Below, piece after piece: positions 27,186 through 34,109 of a DNA stretch of 39,955 nt. Source of the DNA: Alphaproteobacteria bacterium (GTDB taxonomy: Bacteria; Pseudomonadota; Alphaproteobacteria; UBA6615); contig SHWB01000014.1 in assembly GCA_009691025.1 (NCBI GenBank), positions 1 through 39,955 on the forward strand. Reading direction: 5' to 3'. Position 1 is the first letter of the stretch. The number at the start of each line of letters is the position of its first letter. The translations under genes and the position numbers were made by a program. The notes below the pieces were generated by a model that saw nothing but the letters and a program-made list of their open reading frames with translations, searched no databases and had not been told where the DNA came from.

Positions 27186-29022
27186 TCAGATGGGGTCGTA
27201 GGTGTCGTCGAGGCACGACGACGTGCCTTGATCGTTGTAGACGAACTGGGTATTGATGCCGGCATCGGTCTGATGCAACTCAATCTCGGTAATTTCGGCG
27301 CCGGCTAAGGTGATAGTCCCGCTGACGTCGTTGAAGGCGATCGTCCAGGTGCCGTCGGTATTGTTGGTAAAGGTAACGCCGTTGGCGTCGCCGGGATTGG
27401 CCGAGGTGACGCCGGCCTTCGAGGTGTATATGTCGAAGTCCTGGCCCTCGAAATTGGTGAATCCCTAGAACAAGACGAGCACGTTGGCGTAAGGGTTGGC
27501 GGCGACGTTAAAGGGATCGCGCACGGCGATCGAATCCCAGCCAAGCATCGAGGTGTTGCCGTCTATGATGAGGTCGTGCCCCCAGTCGCGGGCGAAGTAG
27601 TAGCTGTCGTAGACGGCACCGCCCATGAGGATGTCATCGCCCTCTCCGGAGTAGATGAGATCGTCGAAGTATTCGGCATTCTCATCGGTGTCGTTGGCGC
27701 CGCCGAAAATGATGTCAGTCCCGATCGAGCCCCACACCGTGTTGGCGCCGTCACCGCCATCGATCTATTGCTCGTCGACGAAATTTGGATTGCCGGAGAA
27801 AATTGTCTTCAGGTTGCCCGTCGGATCCCAATTACCGATGTTGCCGCCGACGCTCTCCTGGATGTCGGCGATCGTCAGTTCGACCGTGTTCTGGGTCGTG
27901 TTGGCTCGCGTGTAGGTGACCGTCCACTCGCCGGTCGTAGGGTCGAACGACGTTTCTATGTGAGACATGTCGTAGGCCGGCGTGCTGACGCCGAGATTGG
28001 TGATGATATAGTCGCCGCCACCACCAAACACGAAAGTCTGGTAATTCAGGATGGCACCGACGTGGCCGAGGAAGGTGTCGGCACCGCCACCGAGATTCAA
28101 AAACTCGATCTCGCCGGTCGGCCAGTCCCAGCGCGACTCGCTCATGTCGAACACGTCGTTGCCGCTCGTGCCGATCAACTGGTCGCGGATGCCGCCGCCG
28201 CCGGAGATAAAGGCATCGTCGCTGGTGTAGTCGGAACTGTATGAAGTGACGACGAAGGCGACCTAGTCGAAATGGATGATGTCGTTGCCGCCGCCCCCGC
28301 GCAGCTCGTCGGCGCCACTGCCGCCGCGGATCGTGTCGGCGCCGCCGCGGCCACTGACGTCGTCGTCACCTACGCCACCCTCGAGCACGCCGGCGCCCTG
28401 GCCGCCTTCGATATAGTCGTTGCCCTGGCCGCCGAACAATTGGTCGATGCCCGCGCCACCAAACAACTGGTCGGCGCCTTAGCCGCCATGGACGATGTTG
28501 GAGTCGTCGCCGCCGAGGAATATGTCGGCGCCACCGCCGAGGTCGACCTGAGCCTCGCCGCGTTGGCATTGGCGACGATGAAGTCGCGCAGTTCGTCTAT
28601 CTGGAGATAAGTCTCCATGTCGGTGAACTGCGCCGCGGTCAGCTCGACGCGAAGCGTATCGTTGCCGGTGCCGCCGTCATAGATGTCGGTGCCCTGGCAA
28701 TCTCGAATGGGGCGGTGTAGTTGTCGGCGCCGCCGAGGACCGTGTCGTTGCCGATGCCGCTATCGAGCGTGTCGTTGCCGGTGCCGCCATTGACGATGTC
28801 CGACAGCCGGATGGCAAGGTGCTTGTGTACCGAAACCTCGACCTCGTGCACGATCTGGCGCAGGATGTCGTTCATCGGCTCTCGCTCGCGCGCGCTCAGC
28901 TGCCCGGCCTCGCCCTCGAACAGATCGTCTATGGTATCGACGATCTGGCGGCGGCTTTCGCTCGAACTGTCGCGCGCCACGCGCAGCAATTCGTCGCCGT
29001 CGATACCGCTCTCGTCACCCAT
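27186..29022 (-). pseudogene. RTX calcium-binding repeat protein with a DUF2336-like N terminus, multiply broken
   Basis: The minus-strand start at 29020-29022 reads DELLRVARDSSSESRRQIVD, then MNDILRQIVHEVEVSV, a pattern I recognise from DUF2336 proteins. It passes directly into RTX nonapeptides (NGGTGNDTLDSGIGNDTVLG). After frame changes near 28706 and 28562 the RTX text continues (GGADIFLGGDDSNIVHGG, LFGGQGNDYIEGG, GGADTIRGGSGADELRGG), then an Asp-rich, Tyr/Thr-rich region with YDMSHIETSFD and YTRANTTQNTVELT, and ends TYDPI at 27186. In-frame stops: TAA 28479; TAG 28263, 27765 and 27465. RTX repeats bind Ca2+ and fold outside the cell after type I secretion. The DUF2336-RTX joint may be natural or the scar of a deletion fusing two genes. 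Confidence 0.75.
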
Positions 29023-29403
29023 GGTGCCTTGCCGAATCCGTTGCGCGTCGTATCAGCCGGGGCATGACCCGGCTGGATCAGTGTCGGCGCCGCCGTTTAC
29101 CACGGCGTTAACGATGTCGCGGCGAATCGCCCGCGCCGCGACGCGCCGTGACGGGGCCGTTTACCGGACATCAACCATGCTGCGTCCACTCTTGTGCCGT
29201 CACAGGCCAGAGGTGAACCGGTTCATGTCCGCAGAATCCGTCGGATCGATTCTCGCCGGTCTGGCGGCGCGGCTGACCCCGTCAGCGCCACGCCCGGCCG
29301 GTACCGGCGCGCCGCTGGCGCCGGCGCCAGCTCCTGCACCATACTCCGGCCTCGGGATCGAAGGCTGGCCGATGCGGCGTGGCGCGCGGCTGGTTCTGCG
29401 CGT
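29023..29403. other. Intergenic stretch between RTX pseudogene and ispZ
   Basis: 381 bases. It contains a perfect 8-bp hairpin (29054-29075), a weak minus-strand trace of RTX-like text (VVNGGADTD around 29080-29115) that suggests the RTX locus once extended further, and a possible 60-codon ORF on the plus strand at 29225-29407, listed separately. Nothing else convincing was seen. Confidence 0.5.
29054..29075. terminator. Hairpin, possible terminator or structured site
   Basis: CAGCCGGG at 29054-29061 and CCCGGCTG at 29068-29075 form a perfect 8-bp stem with a six-base loop. There is no T-run on either side, so an intrinsic terminator is possible but unproven. It lies just upstream of the RTX pseudogene start. 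Confidence 0.35.
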
Positions 29404-29407
29404 CTAG
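29225..29407 (+). CDS. Possible small hypothetical protein, 60 residues
   Basis: ATG 29225 with AGAGGTG about 11 bases upstream opens a 60-residue frame, SAESVGSILAGLAARL followed by a Pro/Ala-rich middle and a basic end, RRGARLVLRV. No family is recognised. The only support is the ribosome-binding-site-like sequence and that its TAG stop overlaps the TAG stop of ispZ in a shared CTAG (29404-29407), the same arrangement as at 14131-14134. It could equally be chance in GC-rich DNA. Confidence 0.28.
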   Translation: MSAESVGSILAGLAARLTPSAPRPAGTGAPLAPAPAPAPYSGLGIEGWPMRRGARLVLRV

Positions 29408-30018
29408 CGCGACTCCGTACTGCCGCCGCCATCCTGACGGTGGCGCAGCAGCAGCGGGGTCTGCGACAGCGCGAAGATCACCGTCAGGGGCAGGATGCCG
29501 AACAGCTTGAAGGCTATCCAGGTCTCGGTCTCGAACAGCCGCCAGACGATCTCGTTGAGAACCGCGAGCAGAACGAAGAACAGGCCCCAGCGCAGGGTCA
29601 GTGCGCGCCAGCCCGGATCGTCCATCTCGAACGCCGCGCCAAGTAAAGGCTTCAGCAGTGACCTTCCGAAGGCGAGTCCGCCGAGGAGAGCGGTGGCGAA
29701 TAGCGTGTTCACGATGGTCGGCTTGAGCTTGATGATCAGCTCGTCGGCCAGGACCAGCGTCAGCCCGCCTAACACGACGACGAAGAAGCCGCTGACCAGC
29801 GGCAGCAGGGGCAGCCGCCTCTCCGCCGCGTAGCCTGTGACGATCGCCGCCAGGGTTGCCGCCATCAACGCCGCGGTGGCATCGAACAGGCCCTGCTGGG
29901 CGTGATCGCCGGCGACGCCGAACAGGATGTGCAGCTCTGGCAGTCCGCCGCGGCCATTGACGACTAAGAAGACGAGCAGCGGGCCGGCTTCGACGGCGAG
30001 GCGCAGGAGGGCGGTCAT
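29404..30018 (-). CDS. ispZ: Septation protein A / inner membrane protein YciB (IspZ family)
   Basis: 204-residue polytopic membrane protein of the YciB/IspZ family. It begins LLRLAVEAGPLLVFLVVNGR, the family signature at the first membrane helix, and has about six hydrophobic segments, including LPLLPLVSGFFVVVLGGLTL. The FIKLKPTIVN block is IIKLKPTIVNTLFATALLGG here, followed by GWRALTLRWGLFFVLLAVLNE and FKLFGILPLTVIFAL. The family affects cell envelope integrity and septation. I start at ATG 30016-30018, seven bases after the ftsY stop, rather than the longer open frame, because family members begin there. It is the last gene of the dapF-mtaB-ftsY-ispZ run, an order common in Alphaproteobacteria. 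Confidence 0.88.
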   Translation of the reverse strand: MTALLRLAVEAGPLLVFLVVNGRGGLPELHILFGVAGDHAQQGLFDATAALMAATLAAIVTGYAAERRLPLLPLVSGFFVVVLGGLTLVLADELIIKLKPTIVNTLFATALLGGLAFGRSLLKPLLGAAFEMDDPGWRALTLRWGLFFVLLAVLNEIVWRLFETETWIAFKLFGILPLTVIFALSQTPLLLRHRQDGGGSTESR

Positions 30019-30025
30019 GGTGGCC

Positions 30026-30979
30026 TCAGTCCGTGGTATCTTCGCCGGTATCGCCGGCCTCGGTACCGACAAGCCCCGCGGCAAAGGCATCGGCTGCGAA
30101 GGGGCGCAGATCGTCGGCCCCTTCGCCCACGCCGATGGCATGGATCGGCAGTCCGAAGCGGTCCGCCAGCGCTACCACCACGCCGCCGCGGGCCGTGCCG
30201 TCGAGCTTGGTGACGACGAGCCCCGTGATGGCCACGAGATCGCGGAACGTCTCCACCTGAGCGTGGGCGTTCTGCCCGGTGGTCGCGTCGATGACGAGCA
30301 GTGTGTCGTGCGGCGCGGCCTCGTCCTGCCGCTTGATCACGCGGATCACCTTCTGCAGCTCGGCCATCAGATTGGCCTTGTTGTGCAGACGTCCGGCCGT
30401 GTCGACGAGCAGGACATCGACGCCCTCTGCCTTTGCCCGCTCGACGGCGTCCCAGGCCACGGCGGCCGGATCGGTGCCGGACTGGCGCGCCACCACTGGC
30501 ACCCCGGTGCGTTCGCCCCACATCTGCAATTGTTCGATCGCCGCGGCGCGGAAGGTATCGGCGGCGGCGAGCATAACCTTGTGGCCTTCGGCGGCGAACA
30601 GGCGGGCGAGCTTGCCGATAGTCGTCGTTTTGCCCGTGCCGTTGACGCCGACGACGAGGATGACGTGCGGCCGGGCCGTGCCGACGACCAGCGGCCGCGC
30701 TACCGGGGTCAAAATCGCCGCGATGTCGGCGGCGAGCGCCGCGCGCACCTCGGCGACCGTGTCGTCACCGGTGAAGCGTCGCCGCGCGAGGCCGGAGGAG
30801 AGTCGGCTCGCCGTCGCTGGGCCAAGATCAGCCTCGATCAGCGCATCCTCGAGTTCGGCTATGGTCGTCGCGTCCACGCGCCTCCCGGCGCGGAAGATGC
30901 CGGCGACGCTTTCCGTCAGCCGCGACGAGGATCGCGCGAGACCGGCGCGCAGGCGGCCGAGCCAGCTTCCGTAACTCAT
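30026..30979 (-). CDS. ftsY: Signal recognition particle receptor FtsY
   Basis: 317-residue SRP receptor GTPase. N-terminal helical N domain: LGRLRAGLARSSSRLTESVA. GTPase G domain: P-loop VVGVNGTGKTTTIGKLA, then KVMLAAADTFRAAAIEQLQM, VDVLLVDTAGRLHNKANLM, and VVTKLDGTARGGVVVALAD with the TKxD specificity motif. The C-terminal PIHAIGVGEGADDLRPFAA is typical. The acidic A domain is absent, as usual in Alphaproteobacteria. It docks ribosome-SRP complexes at the membrane with Ffh, whose gene lies 3 kb to the right. The start ATG overlaps the mtaB stop by four bases, so translation is coupled. The ORF is intact. Confidence 0.95.
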   Translation of the reverse strand: MSYGSWLGRLRAGLARSSSRLTESVAGIFRAGRRVDATTIAELEDALIEADLGPATASRLSSGLARRRFTGDDTVAEVRAALAADIAAILTPVARPLVVGTARPHVILVVGVNGTGKTTTIGKLARLFAAEGHKVMLAAADTFRAAAIEQLQMWGERTGVPVVARQSGTDPAAVAWDAVERAKAEGVDVLLVDTAGRLHNKANLMAELQKVIRVIKRQDEAAPHDTLLVIDATTGQNAHAQVETFRDLVAITGLVVTKLDGTARGGVVVALADRFGLPIHAIGVGEGADDLRPFAADAFAAGLVGTEAGDTGEDTTD

Positions 30980-32235
30980 GCCGCCTGGCGCTCCTGCACC
31001 GCGCCGTACAATTTGTCGCCGTCGTGGTCCGTGATCCGTACGGCAACAAGGCTACCCGGATAGTCCGGCCGATCGAGCACGACCGTCGCGAATTGCGGCG
31101 TGCGGGCCATCTGACGATCATCGACCAGAACCTCGCGCAGCGCCCCCGCCTCGCCGGCGAGGAAGCGGCCGCGCGCAACGTCGCCGGCGGCTCGCAGCAG
31201 CGTGGCACGCTTCTTCACCGAGGCCCGCGGCAACTGCGGCATGCGGGCAGCCGTCGTGTCGGGCCGGGCGCTATAGGGAAAGACGTGCGGCCAGGCAAGC
31301 CCGTCCTCCGCGACGAAAGCCAGCGTGTCGGCGAACATCTCCTCGCTTTCGGTGGTAAAGCCGTTGATGAGGTCGGCGCCGAACGCCGCATCGTGGCGAA
31401 GTGCGCGTGCCCGCGCGATCATGGCCAGCGCGCCCGCCCGGTCGTGGCGCCGCTTCATGCGCTTGAGGACCATGTCGTTGCAGGCCTGCAGAGAGAGATG
31501 CAGATGCGGCATCAGGCTCGGCTCCTCGGCGATGGCGCGCAACATCGCCTCGTCGATTTCGGCGGGGTCGAGCGAGGACAGGCGCAGGCGGGGCAGTTCG
31601 GGCACGGCGGCAAGCAGGCGGCGCACGAGGCCGCCGAAGGAGGGCTGGCCCGGCAGATCAGCGCCCCAGGCGGTGATGTCGACGCCCGACAGCACGATTT
31701 CGTTGAAACCGGCCGCAACGGCGCGGCGCACCTGGTCGACGACCGCCCCGGCCGGCACGCTGCGCGACGGCCCGCGACCGAGCGGGATGACGCAGAAGGT
31801 GCAGCGATGGTTGCAGCCGTTCTGCACCTCAACCACGGCGCGCGCGCGGCCCCCGAAGCCGGCCGGCAGCTTGGCCGGGGCGCCGATGCGGGACGTGGCG
31901 ATGTCGCCTACGAGCAGGCTCGGCGCCGCCGCTGCGTAGCTTGACGTCGCCAGCTTCTCGACATTGCCGAGAACGCGATCGACCTCGGCCATGGTAGCCC
32001 AGCGTTCGGGCGCGATCTGGGCGGAGCACCCCGTGACCACGATGGTGGCCTCTGGATTGTCGCGGCGGGCGCGTCGCATCGCCTGGCGCGCCTGTCGCTC
32101 CGCCTCCGCCGTGACGGCGCATGTGTTGACGACGATGGCATCGGCGAGGCCCGCCAGGGTATCCGAGCGGCGCGCGACATTCGCCTCGAAGGCGTTGAGG
32201 CGGCAGCCGAAATTGATACCGCGCTGTTCACCCAC
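30976..32235 (-). CDS. mtaB: tRNA (N6-threonylcarbamoyladenosine-37 C2) methylthiotransferase MtaB
   Basis: 419-residue radical-SAM methylthiotransferase. The N-terminal UPF0004 domain has Cys in FGCRLNAFEANV, VVNTCAVTAEAE and VVTGCSAQ (first Fe-S cluster). The radical-SAM core has CNHRCTFCVIPLGRGPSRS (CxxxCxxC), ISLSGVDITAWG-like text (IVLSGVDITAWG), and LRLSSLDPAEID. The C-terminal TRAM-like part ends YGAVQERQAA. It adds a methylthio group to t6A37 in tRNA, improving decoding. The GTG start at 32235 overlaps the dapF stop by eight bases. In the block after HLHLSLQ the residues are ACND where I would expect a G-D type pair (AGDD or SGSD), a possible slip in a conserved position, but the ORF is open throughout. 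Confidence 0.9.
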   Translation of the reverse strand: MGEQRGINFGCRLNAFEANVARRSDTLAGLADAIVVNTCAVTAEAERQARQAMRRARRDNPEATIVVTGCSAQIAPERWATMAEVDRVLGNVEKLATSSYAAAAPSLLVGDIATSRIGAPAKLPAGFGGRARAVVEVQNGCNHRCTFCVIPLGRGPSRSVPAGAVVDQVRRAVAAGFNEIVLSGVDITAWGADLPGQPSFGGLVRRLLAAVPELPRLRLSSLDPAEIDEAMLRAIAEEPSLMPHLHLSLQACNDMVLKRMKRRHDRAGALAMIARARALRHDAAFGADLINGFTTESEEMFADTLAFVAEDGLAWPHVFPYSARPDTTAARMPQLPRASVKKRATLLRAAGDVARGRFLAGEAGALREVLVDDRQMARTPQFATVVLDRPDYPGSLVAVRITDHDGDKLYGAVQERQAA

Positions 32236-33082
32236 GCGCGACCGCGCGACGCCACGCCTCCTCGTCGAAGGAACCGGTGAAGCTGATGGCCGCCGGCCCG
32301 GTCATAACGACATGGCCGTCTGCGCGCCACTCGATCGCCAGTTCGCCGCCGTCGAGTTCGACAATGACGCTGCGGCCGGTGAGGCCGCGCCGGTGCGCCG
32401 CCACGGCGGCCGCGCAGGCGCCCGTGCCGCATGCCCGGGTGATGCCGACGCCGCGCTCCCAGACGCGCATGCGCAGCCGCGACGGGCTTTCGACGCCGAC
32501 CACCTCGACATTGGTGCGCTGGGGAAACAGCGCATCGTGTTCGATCGCCGGGCCGAGTTCCTCTAGGGCGATCGCCTCCGGATCGGGCACGAAGAAGACG
32601 ACATGCGGGTTGCCCACCGAGACGCCCACGGGATCGGACAGTGGCCCACGCGCCAGCGGCAGGTGCAGCGTGTCGGCCTCGCGGGACAGCGGGATCGCGC
32701 GCCAGCCGTCCGCGGCAAGACCAATATCGACGGCGATCGCCGCCCCGCCCTCGCGGATCTCCGTCACGAGCAGGCCGGCATTCGTCTCGACGGTCGGCCG
32801 CGACAGCCCTTCCTCGAGGTAAAGCCAGCGGGCGATGCATCGCGTGGCATTTCCGCATGCGTCTACCTCTCTGCCATCGGCGTTGAGGATGCGCATGAAG
32901 ACGTCGGCGCCGGGCGTGTGCGGCCGCTCAACGACGATAAGCTGGTCGCAGCCGATGCCGGTGCGCCGGTCGGCCAGCGCGCGCGACAGAGGCGCATCAG
33001 CGGCAAACGGGCGCGCGCGCGCATCGACGACGACGAAGTCGTTGCCGAGACCCTGCATCTTGAGGAAATCGCGCTGCGCCAT
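32228..33082 (-). CDS. dapF: Diaminopimelate epimerase
   Basis: 284-residue diaminopimelate epimerase (family ~275-285). It begins FLKMQGLGNDFVVVDARARP, the family signature. The two catalytic cysteines are in VDACGNATRC and ITRACGTGACAAAVAA. It interconverts LL- and meso-diaminopimelate for lysine and peptidoglycan synthesis. I chose ATG 33080-33082, just before QRDFLKMQG, rather than the longer open frame, since the family starts a few residues before FLKM. It leads a tightly packed minus-strand run (dapF-mtaB-ftsY-ispZ) with overlapping stops and starts, so a single transcript is likely. Confidence 0.95.
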   Translation of the reverse strand: MAQRDFLKMQGLGNDFVVVDARARPFAADAPLSRALADRRTGIGCDQLIVVERPHTPGADVFMRILNADGREVDACGNATRCIARWLYLEEGLSRPTVETNAGLLVTEIREGGAAIAVDIGLAADGWRAIPLSREADTLHLPLARGPLSDPVGVSVGNPHVVFFVPDPEAIALEELGPAIEHDALFPQRTNVEVVGVESPSRLRMRVWERGVGITRACGTGACAAAVAAHRRGLTGRSVIVELDGGELAIEWRADGHVVMTGPAAISFTGSFDEEAWRRAVARG

Positions 33083-33158
33083 GGCGGCAAGGATATATGG
33101 CTCCCCTGCCGGTGGCGTCCACCCCGAATGGCGGCGCCGGCCCGGCACGGGCCCCGCG

Positions 33159-33548
33159 TCAGCTTCCCGTCAACGACTTGACGAGCTGCACCACCTGCCG
33201 ACGGACGCGGGCATTGGCGATCCGCTGGAAATTCTGGTTGAGGTCGAGAACCTGACGCGCGCTGCGGGGATCGGCCTCGTAGCCTTCCTGCGGCGCTTCG
33301 CCGACCGCGCGCGGCCGGTTGCGGCTTCCGGCATCGAGCCCTTCGAAGAAATAACCCGGCTCGACATCGAGCACGATGCACAGCTGCCACAGCTTGCTGG
33401 CGCTGATGCGGTTGGCGCCGCTCTCGTACTTCTGCACTTGCTGAAAGCTGATCCCGAGCTGGCGGGCGAGTTCCTTCTGCGGCAACCCACGTATCTCGCG
33501 CCGCTGGCGCGTGCGCTTGCCGACGTGAATATCTACCGGGTGTGGCAC
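33159..33548 (-). CDS. XRE-family HTH transcriptional regulator
   Basis: 129-residue Cro/C1-type regulator common in Alphaproteobacteria. The HTH is VGKRTRQRREIRGLPQKELA then QLGISFQQVQKYESGANRIS, and a YFFEGL motif follows. The C-terminal tail NARVRRQVVQLVKSL is typical of the group. GTG start at 33546-33548 with AGGGG about a dozen bases upstream. It lies upstream of dapF on the same strand (76 bases between) and faces away from ffh across a 560-base region. Relatives regulate stress, motility or cell-cycle genes in various species; the target here is unknown. A -10-like TATAAT lies about 130 bases upstream. Confidence 0.88.
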   Translation of the reverse strand: MPHPVDIHVGKRTRQRREIRGLPQKELARQLGISFQQVQKYESGANRISASKLWQLCIVLDVEPGYFFEGLDAGSRNRPRAVGEAPQEGYEADPRSARQVLDLNQNFQRIANARVRRQVVQLVKSLTGS

Positions 33549-33674
33549 TGCCTTTTTCCCCTGCCCCTAGGTTAGCGTCCCGCCGGCGATCTCTTCGTAG
33601 CGCGCTGTCACACGGACTTGGCGAAGCAACTGGAGAACGGTCGATCACGCCCGATCAGTTCGTGAAACAAGTGT

Positions 33675-33680
33675 ATTATA
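33675..33680 (-). promoter_or_regulatory. Candidate -10 element for the XRE gene
   Basis: On the minus strand the hexamer reads TATAAT, an exact consensus -10. The -35 position 17 bases away (33698-33703) reads AACATT, which is weak, so any promoter here may need an activator. The small inverted repeat CAAC-ccaat-GTTG at 33692-33704 overlaps that -35 and could be an operator for autoregulation. Confidence 0.45.
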
Positions 33681-33750
33681 CGACGCCGATGCAACCCAAT
33701 GTTGTGTCGTGGCGATAACCGCGAATACGACGGTACTACACGGTAAACGT

Positions 33751-33765
33751 AGCCGTCGGACGGCT
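33751..33765. repeat. 15-base palindrome, candidate operator
   Basis: AGCCGTC, one central base, then GACGGCT: a perfect inverted repeat with 7-base arms. It sits between the XRE -10 and ffh, and has the size of a dimer-binding site. Binding by the adjacent XRE protein is a guess. Confidence 0.45.
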
Positions 33766-33930
33766 CTTAAGATCACAACCACGTACTGTCAATGTGATTC
33801 AAGTGACTGACATTTCAGATTCATTCGCATCCGAACACTGCCGTGGCGGGAGCGGATGTTGAAACGAATTCTCGCTACGATGGATGCTATTGCAAGGCCT
33901 CGGCGACAGCGTGAGGAACCGTCCTTGCGC

Positions 33931-33959
33931 TTGACGCGACCGGGCAGCACCACTAGGTT
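33931..33959 (+). promoter_or_regulatory. Candidate sigma-70 promoter for ffh
   Basis: TTGACG at 33931-33936, a 17-base spacer, and TAGGTT at 33954-33959. The -35 is near consensus and the spacing ideal; the -10 is moderate. Transcription would start near 33966, giving a leader of about 145 bases to the ffh GTG. Confidence 0.5.
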
Positions 33960-34109
33960 CCGCCTGCCCGGATTCATCTGCCGCATTGTGGCGACCCGGG
34001 CCTGGGCCCCCGGGCGCTCCGCCAGTCCGCGAGTTTCGCGCACTGGCGCGTTTTGCGTTGGTCACTGGCCCAGTGGGATGGGCGTGGGAACGATGGGGGT
34101 GCAAGGTTC

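Larger units (their letters stand above)
33549..34109. other. 560-base intergenic region between XRE regulator and ffh
   Basis: The least GC-rich stretch of the window (about 33640-33880). No gene-like frame was found. It carries a reverse-strand TATAAT, a 15-base odd palindrome, a candidate sigma-70 promoter pointing at ffh, and small stems (CGCGA-gtt-TCGCG at 34028-34040; CACTG-GCC-CAGTG at 34064-34076) in the ffh leader. I checked for the conserved 4.5S RNA core (GGUCAGG..CCGGAAGGAAGCAGCC) because SRP genes cluster in some genomes, and did not see it. Confidence 0.55.

Noticed and set aside
4656-28481. Reassignment of TAG or TAA as a sense codon (recoded genome)
   Set aside because: Intact genes here end in TAG (MetE-like, second amidohydrolase, pgk, ffh, leuC), TGA (rpsP, rimM, rplS) and TAA (trmD), each at the expected family length. 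The nucleotidase with seven stops has also lost its metal ligands, which a recoded gene would keep.
27186-29022. RTX glycine-rich repeats as a CRISPR-like or minisatellite array
   Set aside because: The repetition is at protein level (GGxGxDxL-type nonapeptides) with divergent DNA and no spacers.
29054-29075. Confident rho-independent terminator
   Set aside because: The stem is perfect but there is no T-tract on either strand; kept only as a low-confidence hairpin.
33960-34109. 4.5S SRP RNA gene upstream of ffh
   Set aside because: Hairpins are present, but the conserved GGUCAGG...GGAAGGAAGCAGCC core is missing.
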